From NCBI GenBank assembly GCA_012970285.1, contig JIBW01000001.1, positions 25,615-89,614 of the forward strand: a stretch of DNA of 64,000 nt, in the 5' to 3' direction. The stretch is from Bacillaceae bacterium JMAK1. Lineage in GTDB: Bacteria; Bacillota; Bacilli; Bacillales; Marinococcaceae. The translations under genes and the position numbers were made by a program. This document shows positions 8,563 through 17,556 of the stretch, one piece after another. The notes under the pieces were generated by a model that saw nothing but the letters and a program-made list of their open reading frames with translations, made no database searches and had not been told where the DNA came from. The number at the start of each line of letters is the position of its first letter. Within the stretch, counting starts at the first letter, position 1.

Positions 8563-9092
8563 GATTCATCGCTCCTTTGTTGTTGTTGCTGTTTGTATAT
8601 CTTTCCCCGTTCAACATATTCATCCCTAATGCGTGAGAGTTCGCGTTTGTCCTCGTCAGTTAACTCACGTACAACACGGGCCGGACTTCCTAAAGCAAGT
8701 GTGCGTGGAGGGATTTTCGTTCCAGGAGTTACGAGAGCTCCAGCGCCAATGAACGCCTCTTCTCCAATTTCAGCGCCATCAAGAACAGTTGCTTTCATAC
8801 CGATGAGCGCGTTTTTTTTGATCGTACAGCCGTGTAACATCGCTTGGTGTCCTACTGACACATCATCTTCAATGATAACGGGGTTACCCGGACTTTGATG
8901 GATCATCGATTGGTCTTGGATGTTTACTCGTTTGCCGATGATTGTTCGATCAACATCTCCTCGGATCACGGTGTGATACCACACTGTTGATTCCGCACCG
9001 ATGACGACGTCCCCAGTGACGATCGCACCTTCAGCTAGAAAAACGGTTGAATCAATTGTTGGATGATTGTCTTTATAAGGGTAAACGCTCAT
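8559..9092 (-). CDS. ytoA: Gamma-class carbonic anhydrase family protein (YtoA-like)
   Basis: A 177-residue left-handed beta-helix protein made of hexapeptide repeats, of the gamma-carbonic anhydrase/YrdA family. The three metal-ligand histidines are visible as His65 (in MIHQS), His82 (VGHQ) and His87 (MLHGC). An Arg at the start of RGDVD and a Gln in NIQD also match the family. Many members have no demonstrated carbonic anhydrase activity, so the reaction is uncertain. It is divergent from ytpA and coupled to the aminopeptidase gene. The ytoA-ytpA-ytpB neighbourhood is also found in B. subtilis. A glutamine/serine-rich tail (KQQQQQRSDES) ends the protein. Confidence 0.92.
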   Translation of the reverse strand: MSVYPYKDNHPTIDSTVFLAEGAIVTGDVVIGAESTVWYHTVIRGDVDRTIIGKRVNIQDQSMIHQSPGNPVIIEDDVSVGHQAMLHGCTIKKNALIGMKATVLDGAEIGEEAFIGAGALVTPGTKIPPRTLALGSPARVVRELTDEDKRELSRIRDEYVERGKIYKQQQQQRSDES

Positions 9093-9260
9093 AGGTGTAA
9101 AACTCCTTTCAATTCATTTACAGTGTACCAAAAAAGCCCAATAAGAACGAAACTTTTAGTTGGATCTGCGTGATTATCCCACAATAGATGAAAAAAATAG
9201 CGACATATGGTGTAATAGAAGAATAAATGTTGGCAATGACGACATAGGAGTGAATGAAAC

Positions 9261-10046
9261 ATGCGGATTTGGGAAGCAGAACAAGCGATCGGTGTTTTTG
9301 TCATTGTACACGGAGCTGGAGAACATTATGGTCGTTATACATGGCTAATTGAGCGATTAAATCGCGAACATTTCCATGTCATTGCAGGTGACCTTCCAGG
9401 GTTTGGGAGAACACGAGGTAAACGAGGGCATATTGATCATTTTGAGCAATACATTGATGCGGTTCACCATTGGTATAAAGAAGCGGTAACGTATGAATTG
9501 CCGATCTTTTTATTTGGTCATAGTATGGGAGGTTTATCCGTCATTCGCACGATGATGGAGAAGCAATTACCAGTTCGTGGTGTTGTTTTATCGTCGCCGT
9601 GCCTCGCACTGTACGACCCTCCGAATAAAGCATTAACAGCGGTGGCAAAAGGAATTCATCGAATCGTTCCGACGTTTAGTGTGAAGAGTGGAATCAAAAC
9701 CGATCATGCGACGAGGAATGAAGAAGTGCGATCTGACTTTCACAAAGATGAGCTTTTCGTACATACGGTATCGGTACGTTGGTATCAAGAGATGCAAAAA
9801 GCAATGAAGACAAGCTTAGATCATGCATATGAATTTCCAAATGTATCACTATTGCTTTTGCAAGCTGGAGAAGATTATTTAGTCGAGAAGACCGCTTCAC
9901 ATGAATGGTTTAATCGACTACGTATTGAAGACCGTTCCATGAGGGAATGGCGTGGCTTGTATCATGAGCTATTTAATGAACCGGAACGTGAAGACGTGTT
10001 TCGTTTTATGTTGTATTTTATGTGGCAACGATTGGGAAGACTGTAA
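9261..10046 (+). CDS. ytpA: Alpha/beta hydrolase, YtpA-type lysophospholipase
   Basis: A 261-residue serine hydrolase of the monoacylglycerol-lipase/lysophospholipase group. The nucleophile elbow GHSMGG is near residues 89-94. The likely acid is the Asp in LLLQAGEDYLVE, and the base is the His in GLYHELFNEP. YtpA of B. subtilis is a phospholipase linked to formation of the phospholipid antibiotic bacilysocin. The same role is possible here but is not shown by sequence. There is no signal peptide, so it is cytosolic or membrane-peripheral. ATG 9261 follows TAGGAGTG. The terpene synthase gene begins 24 bp downstream, suggesting co-transcription. Confidence 0.93.
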   Translation: MRIWEAEQAIGVFVIVHGAGEHYGRYTWLIERLNREHFHVIAGDLPGFGRTRGKRGHIDHFEQYIDAVHHWYKEAVTYELPIFLFGHSMGGLSVIRTMMEKQLPVRGVVLSSPCLALYDPPNKALTAVAKGIHRIVPTFSVKSGIKTDHATRNEEVRSDFHKDELFVHTVSVRWYQEMQKAMKTSLDHAYEFPNVSLLLLQAGEDYLVEKTASHEWFNRLRIEDRSMREWRGLYHELFNEPEREDVFRFMLYFMWQRLGRL

Positions 10047-10070
10047 TATAGAAGTATCTAGGAGGACAAT

Positions 10071-11147
10071 ATGAATTTTCAAGTGCCAAAAAAGCCGTGG
10101 ACAATCCTTATGCGTACGTACAAAGAGACCATACCAGAAGTTCATCGTCAACTTGAACATTGGAAAACGTACGCAACAAGTATGCCAGACCAACAATTAA
10201 GCAAACAAGCGGTTTGGACGATTGATGATAAAGACTTTCACTGTGAAGGTGGCAGTGTTCTTGCGATGCTTGCAGGAGGAAACAAAGAAGCGTTTATTCG
10301 ATTCCTTTGTGCGTATCAAACGATCTGTGATTACTTAGATACGCTTTGTGATAAAAGTGAATCACAAGACCCTGAAGATTTTCGCGCATTACACGATGCA
10401 CTACTAGATGGTCTAACGCCTGGCGCAGAATTAAAAGATTACTATCGTGTACGTGGTGGTTATGACGATGGTGGGTATTTACATGAACTCGTAAAAACGT
10501 GTCAGGAAACGGTTCAGACGTTCCCAGGGTTTGTAGAAATGCAAGAGGACATGAAAGAAGTTGCTCAGTATTACGTTGACTTCCAAGTGTATAAGCATGT
10601 GCCTGAACATGAGCGTGAAGGATTATTAAAGGCATTTTTTGAAGAACACAAAGACAAATTCCCTGAGCTTCGTTGGTATGAATTTTCAACGGCGGTCGCT
10701 TCTACGTTAGCGCTATACTGCTTAGCGGCATACGCTGCGGCATTGCCACGTACGAAAGAAGAGTCAAAGCAAATTAAAGAAGGTTACTTCCCGTGGATGC
10801 AAGGTGTCCACATTATGCTTGATTATTTTATCGATCAAGAAGAAGACTTCCAAGAACAAGAAATGAACTTTGCGGCGTATTATGAGAGCGAAGATGAGAT
10901 GGTGGAACGCTTCCATTTCTTAGATCGAAAAGCTGAAGAGAACTTACGTGGCCTTCCTGATGAAGAGTTTCATCGGATGATTAAGCGTGGATTGTACGCC
11001 ATCTATTTATCAGACGGTAAAGTACAAGGCAATATGGAAATGAAGCATGCAGCGAAGCGGTTAATTCAGCTTGGCGGTATCCCGACGAAGATCTTTTATT
11101 ACAACAGTTGGATTTTTAGAAGTCGTAAAGATCGAGTGAAGTCATAG
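10071..11147 (+). CDS. ytpB: Tetraprenyl-beta-curcumene synthase (large terpene synthase, DUF2600)
   Basis: A 358-residue protein of the YtpB family, which cyclises a C35 (heptaprenyl) diphosphate to tetraprenyl-beta-curcumene in the sesquarterpene pathway. The Asp-rich, metal-diphosphate-binding segment DYLDTLCDKS is at residues 87-96. Further acidic/aromatic motifs DDGGYLHELVKTC and DYFIDQEED match the family. ATG 10071 follows AGGAGG with good spacing. It is paired with ytpA as in B. subtilis. The product is a precursor of sporulene-type or related sesquarterpenes that strengthen membranes of spores or stressed cells, provided a partner squalene-hopene-type cyclase exists elsewhere. Confidence 0.95.
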   Translation: MNFQVPKKPWTILMRTYKETIPEVHRQLEHWKTYATSMPDQQLSKQAVWTIDDKDFHCEGGSVLAMLAGGNKEAFIRFLCAYQTICDYLDTLCDKSESQDPEDFRALHDALLDGLTPGAELKDYYRVRGGYDDGGYLHELVKTCQETVQTFPGFVEMQEDMKEVAQYYVDFQVYKHVPEHEREGLLKAFFEEHKDKFPELRWYEFSTAVASTLALYCLAAYAAALPRTKEESKQIKEGYFPWMQGVHIMLDYFIDQEEDFQEQEMNFAAYYESEDEMVERFHFLDRKAEENLRGLPDEEFHRMIKRGLYAIYLSDGKVQGNMEMKHAAKRLIQLGGIPTKIFYYNSWIFRSRKDRVKS

Positions 11148-11151
11148 AACA

Positions 11152-11186
11152 CAAAAAGGCGATTGAGCAATCAATCGCCTTTTGTG
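11152..11186. terminator. Bidirectional terminator between ytpB and the DinB-like gene
   Basis: CACAAAA-GGCGATTGA and TCAATCGCCTTTTGTG form a long hairpin that reaches into the last codons of the convergent DinB-like gene. A/T runs on both sides suit termination in both directions. Confidence 0.82.
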
Positions 11187-11623
11187 TTGTCTACAAACGA
11201 ACTCATTTCTTTTATATGTTGGAGGTCGTGTTCTTCAAATTTAGTCCGCAGCGCTTTGGTTGTCATCGTTCCTTGTTCATGTTCAATCGTAAATTCAATC
11301 GTTTCAGGATACTTTTCATAGGCGGCTAATAGTTGTCTTCGTTGTTTTAGAAACGTTTGGAGCATCTCTTTTGCAGCATAGCGGTTACTTTTCTCGGTTG
11401 CCTTTTCGTTGAACAAATCATGATCTGGAAATGCTTGAATCGTTGCTCCGTTAGTTATAGAAGGAATGATTTCTTTAAGAATGTATTGATCCCAATAGTA
11501 CATATGACCAACCGTTTGTTTTATCGACCATTTGCCTTTTTGCAAGGGGGTTTCTAATCGTTGTTCAAGTAGCCTGCATAGTTTCTTAATTTCATCGTTT
11601 ACCCATTCATCATGTCGGTGCAT
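11171..11623 (-). CDS. DinB-like superfamily protein
   Basis: A 150-residue four-helix-bundle protein of the DinB/YfiT superfamily. The typical metal-binding His triad is visible: His40 in KWSIKQTVGHMYYWD, and His132 and His136 in FEEHDLQHIKEM. Members are often thiol-dependent transferases acting with bacillithiol or mycothiol, or hydrolases, but the substrate of this one is unknown. It starts at ATG 11623 (complement) after AGGAGG and lies just downstream of moaC on the same strand, 11 bp apart. It is therefore probably on the moaB-mobA-moaC transcript. No link to molybdenum cofactor synthesis is known. Confidence 0.85.
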   Translation of the reverse strand: MHRHDEWVNDEIKKLCRLLEQRLETPLQKGKWSIKQTVGHMYYWDQYILKEIIPSITNGATIQAFPDHDLFNEKATEKSNRYAAKEMLQTFLKQRRQLLAAYEKYPETIEFTIEHEQGTMTTKALRTKFEEHDLQHIKEMSSFVDNTKGD

Positions 11624-11634
11624 CTGAATTCCTC

Positions 11635-12132
11635 CTAGTCGTGTGATTGTGTTCTCGGGTGATGAAAATCTCCGTTTTTCCCTCCTGTTTTTGTAAGCAA
11701 TAACGTTTCCTCAATGATCATACCTTTATCGATCGATTTACACATATCGTAAAACGTCAAAGCGGCTGCACTAACAGCAGTTAACGCTTCCATTTCCACG
11801 CCAGTATTGGCTTCTACAGTCACCGTCGCTGTGATGACTAAAAGGTGATCGCCTTCGTCTTGCTCAAAGCGAAAATCAATGTCTGTTCCTTGAATCATAA
11901 TCGGGTGGCACATGGGAATCCAGTCAGGCGTTTTTTTCGCTGCCATAACACCTGCAACTTGTGCAACAGATAGTGGATCACCCTTTTTAAGAGATTGATC
12001 GTGAATGGCTGTGTAGAGAGTGTTTGATAAGCGGATTTTTGACTGCGCAACAGCTTTTCGAGCGGTTCTAGGCTTTTCTTGAACGTTCACCATCCGTGCA
12101 CGTCCTTCTTCATTGAAATGTGAAAAACTCAT
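11635..12132 (-). CDS. moaC: Cyclic pyranopterin monophosphate synthase
   Basis: MoaC converts the product of MoaA, 3',8-cyclo-dihydro-GTP, to cyclic pyranopterin monophosphate, the second part of molybdenum cofactor step 1. The 165-residue protein has MVNVQEK, the active-site segment MCHPI, EVEANTGVEMEALTAVSAAALT-type chemistry residues (seen from about 105 to 125) and the Asp/Lys pair in CKSIDKGM. I start it at ATG 12132, which overlaps the mobA stop as ATGA and has AAAGGAG eight bases upstream. A longer reading to 12150 has no ribosome site. Coupling to mobA supports the operon moaB-mobA-moaC. Confidence 0.96.
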   Translation of the reverse strand: MSFSHFNEEGRARMVNVQEKPRTARKAVAQSKIRLSNTLYTAIHDQSLKKGDPLSVAQVAGVMAAKKTPDWIPMCHPIMIQGTDIDFRFEQDEGDHLLVITATVTVEANTGVEMEALTAVSAAALTFYDMCKSIDKGMIIEETLLLTKTGGKNGDFHHPRTQSHD

Positions 12133-12704
12133 CGTTGGACTCCTTTCCAATCATGTTCGTAGTTAATATTGATAAAGTCATGTTTGTTTGAAAAGTCAAT
12201 GGTTCTCGTGTTTACACGTTCGATCAACTGGCGCATCGAAGCATCATCACTTGATTGATGTTGAAGTACTCGTAAGCAATTACGGTGATAAAGCCCGTGT
12301 AACGGTTGCAATTTTCCATTGTTTATTGGAAGTAAACAATCACAGTCTTCAGTTGCAGAAAGGTTGTTCTGTAATTTGAGTAACAGTTGATGATGAACGG
12401 TAGGCAAATCACCAGCCAACACTTGAAACCATTCAAAGTCTTCATGCAAAGCGTTCATTGCACCGTGTAATGCGTGCAAAGGCCCAGCGTGTGGCGAATG
12501 ATCAATGAGTACATGAACATCGTTTGTTAAAAAGTGCTTATTTAAAGTGTCGTTCGTCAACACGTAGATATCGTGTATGTTTGCTTTTTGCAACGCACGG
12601 ACACTCTTCATCCAGAGCGCTTCGTTTTCATGAAGTTCGAACAGTTTTTGTTTCCCATAACGCGTTGAGCGTCCGCCAGCCATAATCAGTCCAGCGATCG
12701 TCAT
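12129..12704 (-). CDS. mobA: Molybdenum cofactor guanylyltransferase
   Basis: MobA attaches GMP from GTP to molybdopterin to give the guanine dinucleotide form (MGD) used by bis-MGD enzymes such as formate dehydrogenase. The 191-residue protein begins with LIMAGGRSTRYGKQK, the nucleotide-binding LxAGGxSxRxGxxK motif, and has the metal-binding LAGDLPT. It overlaps moaB by 4 bp upstream and moaC by 4 bp downstream, so all three are coupled. Its presence fits the adjacent formate dehydrogenase, which needs bis-MGD. Confidence 0.95.
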   Translation of the reverse strand: MTIAGLIMAGGRSTRYGKQKLFELHENEALWMKSVRALQKANIHDIYVLTNDTLNKHFLTNDVHVLIDHSPHAGPLHALHGAMNALHEDFEWFQVLAGDLPTVHHQLLLKLQNNLSATEDCDCLLPINNGKLQPLHGLYHRNCLRVLQHQSSDDASMRQLIERVNTRTIDFSNKHDFININYEHDWKGVQR

Positions 12705-13189
12705 TTTATAAGCTCCCTACTTACGTGATTAATGGTCGGTAGAATTAGTTCCGTCATCGCAAGCGTTACGGCATGAACAGAACCAGGAAGAGAGAAGATG
12801 GCGGTTTGATTGACTGTCCCTGCAATTGCATTGCTAAGCATGGCTCGTGCTCCAATTTCTTCATAACTTTTAAAGCGAAAGAGTTCACCGAAACCGTGCA
12901 TCGGAGTTTCAATGAGTTGTTCAACAATTGAATACGTAGTATCACGCTGACTTATACCGGTCCCACCTGTCGTAATAATGATGGAAATTCGGTCGTCTTG
13001 GATCCAGTCCGTTAAGACAGTTTGAAGGTGATCGGGGTCATCTTTTATCAATTTGCGATCAACAATTGTGTGAAGTGGAAAGAGTAGTTGTTCAATTTCA
13101 GCACCGCTTTTATCATCAGCAAGATTCCGCGTATCACTTAATGTGAGAATGGCGACAGATGAAGAAGTGTGGTCGTGTTTATGATGCAT
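12701..13189 (-). CDS. moaB: Molybdopterin biosynthesis protein MoaB (MogA-like adenylyltransferase)
   Basis: MoaB/MogA-type protein that adenylylates molybdopterin before metal insertion. It has the SDTR motif in ILTLSDTRNLADDKSG and the TTGGTGISQRDTT substrate loop. I start at ATG 13189 (162 residues), where the His-rich leader MHHKHDH begins and GAGGGAAG lies upstream. A longer form beginning at 13243 adds 18 residues but lacks a good ribosome site, and a TATTAT box falls in that stretch. It is the first gene of moaB-mobA-moaC and is divergent from moaA across about 95 bp. Confidence 0.93.
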   Translation of the reverse strand: MHHKHDHTSSSVAILTLSDTRNLADDKSGAEIEQLLFPLHTIVDRKLIKDDPDHLQTVLTDWIQDDRISIIITTGGTGISQRDTTYSIVEQLIETPMHGFGELFRFKSYEEIGARAMLSNAIAGTVNQTAIFSLPGSVHAVTLAMTELILPTINHVSRELIK

Positions 13190-13284
13190 ATGCTTTTCTT
13201 CCCTCGCCTTCTGTGTGTTAGAATAATACAAATTGTACATCATTTGCTACTTCTATAGTAAATGAACGTGAAAGGAGTCGTAAA

Positions 13285-14301
13285 GTGGCAGCCAATCCCG
13301 TTAATGATCAGTTACATCGACCGTTGAAAGATTTGCGCATCTCGATTATGGATCGGTGCAATTTTCGATGCTCCTATTGCATGCCTAAAGAAATTTTTGG
13401 ATCGGATTATGTATTTATGAATGAAGAGCAGTTGTTATCGTTTGATGAAATCGTCCGGATTGCAGAACAATTTGCCAAGCTAGGCGTAACCAAACTTCGG
13501 ATCACAGGTGGTGAACCGTTGCTTCGAAAAGGAGTCGCAACACTTATAAAGCGACTTAAACAAATCAACGGGATTACTGATCTTGCGTTGACGACAAATG
13601 GTGTAATGTTACCGAAGTTAGCGAAAGAGTTAAAAGCTGCCGGTTTGGAACGGGTGAACATTAGCTTTGATGCGTTATCCATTGAGACGTTCCAGTTGAT
13701 GAGTGGAAGAAAAACGTCACCGAACGCTGTCATTCGTGGTATTCAAGCGGCAAAAGAAGCTGGTCTCGGTGTGAAAATCAACATGGTTGTACAACGTGGA
13801 GTTAATGAACACGAAGTACTTCCAATGGCACAGTTTTGCAAACGAGAACAAGTAACGTTACGCTTCATTGAGTTTATGGACGTTGGTCAAACGAACGGTT
13901 GGAATTTTGACCAAGTCGTCTCAAAAAAAGAATTGCTCGATCAAGTGAAGTCGTTCTCTCCTGTAGTTCCGGTTGATGAAGAATATTACGGAGAAGTAGC
14001 AAAACGGTATCGTTATCTTGATAATTCTTGTGAAGTAGGATTTATCTCGTCTGTAACGGAAACGTTTTGTGGAACGTGTACGAGAGCTCGGATTAGTGCA
14101 GACGGGAAACTTTATACGTGTTTGTTTTCAGAGACAGGAACAGACTTGAAAGAACTCGTTCGACAAGGTGCAAGCGACGAATCGTTATATGAATCAATTA
14201 GCCAAATTTGGAAAAAGCGACAAGATCGCTATTCTGAGACGAGAACAGAAGAAAGTGCAAGAAATCGTAAGAAAATAGAAATGTCCTATATTGGTGGATA
14301 A
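13285..14301 (+). CDS. moaA: GTP 3',8-cyclase (radical SAM)
   Basis: MoaA performs the first step of molybdenum cofactor synthesis, radical rearrangement of GTP to 3',8-cyclo-dihydro-GTP. In 338 residues it carries the N-terminal radical-SAM cluster Cys25, Cys29, Cys32 (CNFRCSYC), the GGEPLL SAM-binding motif, and the second C-terminal cluster Cys262, Cys265, Cys279 that binds GTP. The C-terminus ends in MSYIGG; the terminal GG pair is required in MoaA. GTG 13285 is the start, with AAAGGAG seven bases upstream. It heads a six-gene operon moaA-moeB-moeA-mobB-moaE-moaD. Confidence 0.97.
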   Translation: MAANPVNDQLHRPLKDLRISIMDRCNFRCSYCMPKEIFGSDYVFMNEEQLLSFDEIVRIAEQFAKLGVTKLRITGGEPLLRKGVATLIKRLKQINGITDLALTTNGVMLPKLAKELKAAGLERVNISFDALSIETFQLMSGRKTSPNAVIRGIQAAKEAGLGVKINMVVQRGVNEHEVLPMAQFCKREQVTLRFIEFMDVGQTNGWNFDQVVSKKELLDQVKSFSPVVPVDEEYYGEVAKRYRYLDNSCEVGFISSVTETFCGTCTRARISADGKLYTCLFSETGTDLKELVRQGASDESLYESISQIWKKRQDRYSETRTEESARNRKKIEMSYIGG

Positions 14302-14313
14302 GGGGGACGTTAT

Positions 14314-15330
14314 GTGAACCGATACGAAAAGCAAATGTCTTTTTCACCGATTGGCAAAGCCGGACAAGATAAGCTTGGACAAGCGCATGTTTTACTGATT
14401 GGAGTCGGAGCGCTTGGTAGTGCAAGTGCAGAAACCCTCGTTCGAGCAGGGGTGAAGACAATCACGGTTGTTGACCGAGATTATGTAGAACTGAGTAACT
14501 TGCATCGGCAACAATTGTATTGTGAAGCTGATGTCGAACAAGTGTTACCTAAGGCAATTGCTGCCAAAAGGCGGTTAATGGAAATTAATTCAGACGTAAC
14601 GATCACTGCACATGTAATGGATGCAACAGCTCACAATTTAGAACCGTTGCTCACAAGTGTCGATATTATAATTGACGGAACCGATAATTTTGATATTCGA
14701 TATATTATGAATGATCTGTCTGTGAAACATAATATTCCTTGGGTGTTTGGCGCCTGTGCAGGTTCATATGGCATGACGAAGTTTTTTCATCCGAGTGAAG
14801 ATCCGTGCTTAATGTGCGTCATGAAGTTAATTCCTGGAGAAGCGATGACGTGTGACAGTCATGGAGTCATTGCCCCGGTCATTCAACAAACATCGTTAAT
14901 GCAGACCGTACACGTTTTAAAATGGATAACTGGTAATGCCAATGAAATTGACCGTTCGATGAGTATTTACGACATTTGGGAAGGCAGTTATCAGAAATTC
15001 TCAATGAAAAAAATGAAAAAAGAATCGTGCAAAACGTGTGGAAATGAACGAACGTTTCCGTATCTTCAATCACTACAAGATACAAACATTGCCGTACTTT
15101 GTGGTCGCGATACGATACAAATCCGTGTGAAAGACCGCTCATTTGATCTCACACATTTAGAAATGAAATTAACAGCATACGGTCGCACGAAAAAAAATCC
15201 GTTTTTACTATCTTTCACTGAACACCAATCAGGAAAACGGATGGCGATTTTCAAAGACGGACGAGTTCTCGTTCACGGTACGAAAGACATTGAAGAAGCG
15301 AAGACGTTTTATCACAACATGATGGCATAA
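14314..15330 (+). CDS. moeB: ThiF/MoeB-family adenylyltransferase
   Basis: E1-like enzyme that adenylylates the C-terminal Gly of MoaD so that it can receive sulfur for molybdopterin synthase. The 338-residue protein has the nucleotide-binding GVGALGS, the DRDYVELSNLHRQQLY segment, DGTDNFDIRY, and zinc-ligand CxxC pairs at CLMC and CKTC. The C-terminal 90 residues are not the rhodanese domain of longer homologues. The start is GTG 14314 after AGGGGG. An overlapping ATG at 14312 is followed at once by TGA and cannot code. In Bacillus, ThiF-type and MoeB-type enzymes are alike, but the operon and the terminal-Gly-Gly MoaD support MoeB. Confidence 0.93.
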   Translation: MNRYEKQMSFSPIGKAGQDKLGQAHVLLIGVGALGSASAETLVRAGVKTITVVDRDYVELSNLHRQQLYCEADVEQVLPKAIAAKRRLMEINSDVTITAHVMDATAHNLEPLLTSVDIIIDGTDNFDIRYIMNDLSVKHNIPWVFGACAGSYGMTKFFHPSEDPCLMCVMKLIPGEAMTCDSHGVIAPVIQQTSLMQTVHVLKWITGNANEIDRSMSIYDIWEGSYQKFSMKKMKKESCKTCGNERTFPYLQSLQDTNIAVLCGRDTIQIRVKDRSFDLTHLEMKLTAYGRTKKNPFLLSFTEHQSGKRMAIFKDGRVLVHGTKDIEEAKTFYHNMMA

Positions 15331-15342
15331 GGAGGGTTTACC

Positions 15343-16623
15343 TTGGTGGAAGTCCGTAGACCAATTTCAATTTCAGATGCGGTGAGCCGTGTCATGAAGT
15401 ATGAACTGAATCAAGCAGTTGATTACGTCCCTCTTCTAGAAAGCGACTTACGCTTTCTAGCTGAGGATTTATTGGCAGATCACGACGTACCTCCTTTTAA
15501 CCGTGCACCATATGATGGGTATGCGATTCGTTCAGAAGATACGAGTCAAGCAAGCTTACTAAATCCTGCTACATTGAAGGTTGTCGGAGATATCGGTGCA
15601 GGTAGCTTGTATCGAAGCGAATTAGAAAATGGCCAAGCGGTTCGAATTATGACTGGTGCAAAGATTCCGAATCAAAGTGATGCTGTCGTGATGTTAGAAG
15701 AAATACAGACATACGACGCGGATACCATTACAATTGTTCGTCCTCATCATCATAATGAGAACATTTCATTTCAAGGGGAAGATACGAAAAAAGATCAAGT
15801 GCTTATAAATAAAGGTTCGATCATTCATCCTGGCACTGTCGCACTACTCGCAACGTTTGGCTATGATATCGTCCCTGTGTATCGAAAACCACGAATTGGA
15901 ATTCTTGCAACCGGTAGCGAGCTATTAGACGTTCATGAACCTTTACAACCTGGGAAAATCCGAAACAGCAATGCGTACACGGCTGCATCTCAAGTAAAAC
16001 GTGCCGGCGGCATCCCGGTCATGTACGGAAAACTTCCCGATGAATTGGATGCATGTGTAGATGTCGTTACGGATGCTCTACAAGAAGTCGATGCCATGAT
16101 CACAACAGGCGGGGCATCAGTTGGTGATTTTGACCTCGTTCCGCAACTTATTGAGCGTATCGATGCCAAAACACTGTTTAACAAAGTCGCTATGCGCCCT
16201 GGGAGTGTCACAACGGTCGCAGAAAAAGATGGGCAGATGATTTATGGTTTATCAGGAAATCCTGGGGCTTGCTACGTAGGGTTTGAACTGTTCGTTCGTC
16301 CATTAATTCGTAAAGCACTTGGAGCGAGCGCTCTACATTTGAAACGCTCAAAAGGAGTATTAGATCGTGACTTCCCTAAACCTAATCCGTACACAAGGCT
16401 CGTTCGTGGTGTCGTTCATGAGCGAGATGGTGTTCAATATGTGGAACCGTCTGGTCTTGATAAATCAAGTTCAGTCGTTGCGCTAGGAGAAGCAGAAGTG
16501 TTCATCGTTTTACCTGCTGGGTCGAAAGGATATCAACGCGGGGAAGAAGTTAATCTATTAAATTTACAAGATCAAAAAGGTAGTAAGTGGCCATGGGACA
16601 TCCCAACTGTATCGTACAGATAG
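15343..16623 (+). CDS. moeA: Molybdopterin molybdenumtransferase
   Basis: MoeA inserts molybdate into adenylylated molybdopterin. The 426-residue protein shows PPFNRAPYDGYAIR near the N-terminus, MTGAKIP, LATGSELL with LQPGKIRNSN, the TTGGASVGDFD loop and GLSGNPGACYVGFELFVRP. The start is probably TTG 15343, placed 7 bp after AAGGAGG; GTG 15346 directly next to it is an equally readable alternative that differs by one residue. The last 37 bp overlap mobB. Position after moeB and before mobB agrees with the order of use of the products. Confidence 0.95.
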   Translation: MVEVRRPISISDAVSRVMKYELNQAVDYVPLLESDLRFLAEDLLADHDVPPFNRAPYDGYAIRSEDTSQASLLNPATLKVVGDIGAGSLYRSELENGQAVRIMTGAKIPNQSDAVVMLEEIQTYDADTITIVRPHHHNENISFQGEDTKKDQVLINKGSIIHPGTVALLATFGYDIVPVYRKPRIGILATGSELLDVHEPLQPGKIRNSNAYTAASQVKRAGGIPVMYGKLPDELDACVDVVTDALQEVDAMITTGGASVGDFDLVPQLIERIDAKTLFNKVAMRPGSVTTVAEKDGQMIYGLSGNPGACYVGFELFVRPLIRKALGASALHLKRSKGVLDRDFPKPNPYTRLVRGVVHERDGVQYVEPSGLDKSSSVVALGEAEVFIVLPAGSKGYQRGEEVNLLNLQDQKGSKWPWDIPTVSYR

Positions 16624-17114
16624 TCGGTTATAAAAACGCTGGAAAAACAACGACAATTGCGAAGCTTGTGACTGCTCTCGAGCAAAGAAACGTATCGACA
16701 GCAGTCATCAAACATCATGGACATTCGTTTTCTCCTCCAAAAGCAAGATATGATAGCGAACACTTTATTGAAGCTGGTGCTAAAGCCAGTCTCGTAGAAG
16801 GTGGCGGAGAAGTTAGCATACAGTTAAAAAAAGAAATGACGCTAGAGCAATTGTTACACTTGCAATCAAGCATCAGCAATGTTGACGTTGTATTTGTTGA
16901 AGGCTTTAAAGATATACAACTGCCAAACATCGTATTACTTCGAGATGAAGATGATTTCTCATTGTTAGATCGTTCGCAAACGATCGGAGTCATTCAGCAT
17001 CATCGTCTTCTGGTCGACTGTAAAGAGACAGCCATATTTTTACGAGATGAAGAAGAAATGTGGATCTCTTACTTCGTAAATCAAATTGTAGAAATGAGGA
17101 GCGAACATGTTTAA
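16587..17114 (+). CDS. mobB: Molybdopterin-guanine dinucleotide biosynthesis adapter protein
   Basis: A small P-loop GTPase-like protein of 175 residues that assists MobA in making MGD. The Walker A GYKNAGKTT is at residues 14-22, with HHGH and the DVVFVEGFKD Walker B-like segment. GTG 16587 lies 6 bp after AAAGG and is the best start; ATG 16593 is two codons further on. It overlaps moeA by 37 bp and moaE by 8 bp, a tightly packed coupled arrangement. MobB is not essential in most species studied, so its role is auxiliary. Confidence 0.94.
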   Translation: MAMGHPNCIVQIVGYKNAGKTTTIAKLVTALEQRNVSTAVIKHHGHSFSPPKARYDSEHFIEAGAKASLVEGGGEVSIQLKKEMTLEQLLHLQSSISNVDVVFVEGFKDIQLPNIVLLRDEDDFSLLDRSQTIGVIQHHRLLVDCKETAIFLRDEEEMWISYFVNQIVEMRSEHV

Positions 17115-17556
17115 CGTCACCGATGAACCGATCGACGTCAACGAACTCATTGAACAAGTTCTACACAATAACGTCGGAGCCGTACAAACCTTTATCGGTA
17201 CAGTAAGAGAAATGACACACGGTAAACAAACATTGCAGTTAGAATATCACGCGTATGAATCGATGGCTGTCAAAATGTTAGAGAGGATCGGTGCTGAAAT
17301 CCAAGAACAGTGGCCGCACACAACCGTTGCCATCACACATCGACTCGGAACATTAGCTATTCAAGAAATCGCTGTCGTCATTGCTGTAAGTTCGCCACAT
17401 AGACAAGCGTCCCACGAAGCAACAGCGTATGCGATTGAGCGGATTAAACAAATCGTTCCAATTTGGAAAAAAGAATACTGGGCAGATGGAAGTTTTTGGG
17501 TAGGGGATCAACTCGAACAAAACGCATATCCAGAAAAGGAGGAGAGTCATGGTTGA
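17107..17556 (+). CDS. moaE: Molybdopterin synthase catalytic subunit
   Basis: Large subunit of molybdopterin synthase; with MoaD it inserts two sulfurs into cyclic pyranopterin monophosphate. The 149-residue protein contains FIGTVRE, HAYESMA, HRLGTL, SSPHRQ and the catalytic Lys region PIWKKEYW near residues 118-125. ATG 17107 follows GAGGAG. It overlaps mobB by 8 bp upstream and moaD by 8 bp downstream, ensuring balanced synthesis of the two synthase subunits. Confidence 0.96.
   Translation: MFNVTDEPIDVNELIEQVLHNNVGAVQTFIGTVREMTHGKQTLQLEYHAYESMAVKMLERIGAEIQEQWPHTTVAITHRLGTLAIQEIAVVIAVSSPHRQASHEATAYAIERIKQIVPIWKKEYWADGSFWVGDQLEQNAYPEKEESHG

Noticed and set aside
10294..10689. 131-codon frame on the complement of ytpB
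   Set aside because: Antisense shadow of a well-supported gene with no start signal; composition follows the codon pattern of the opposite strand.
14312..14317. ATG-TGA mini-frame at the moeB start
   Set aside because: Start-stop pairs can tune translation, but here it simply overlaps the GTG start and one instance is not evidence.
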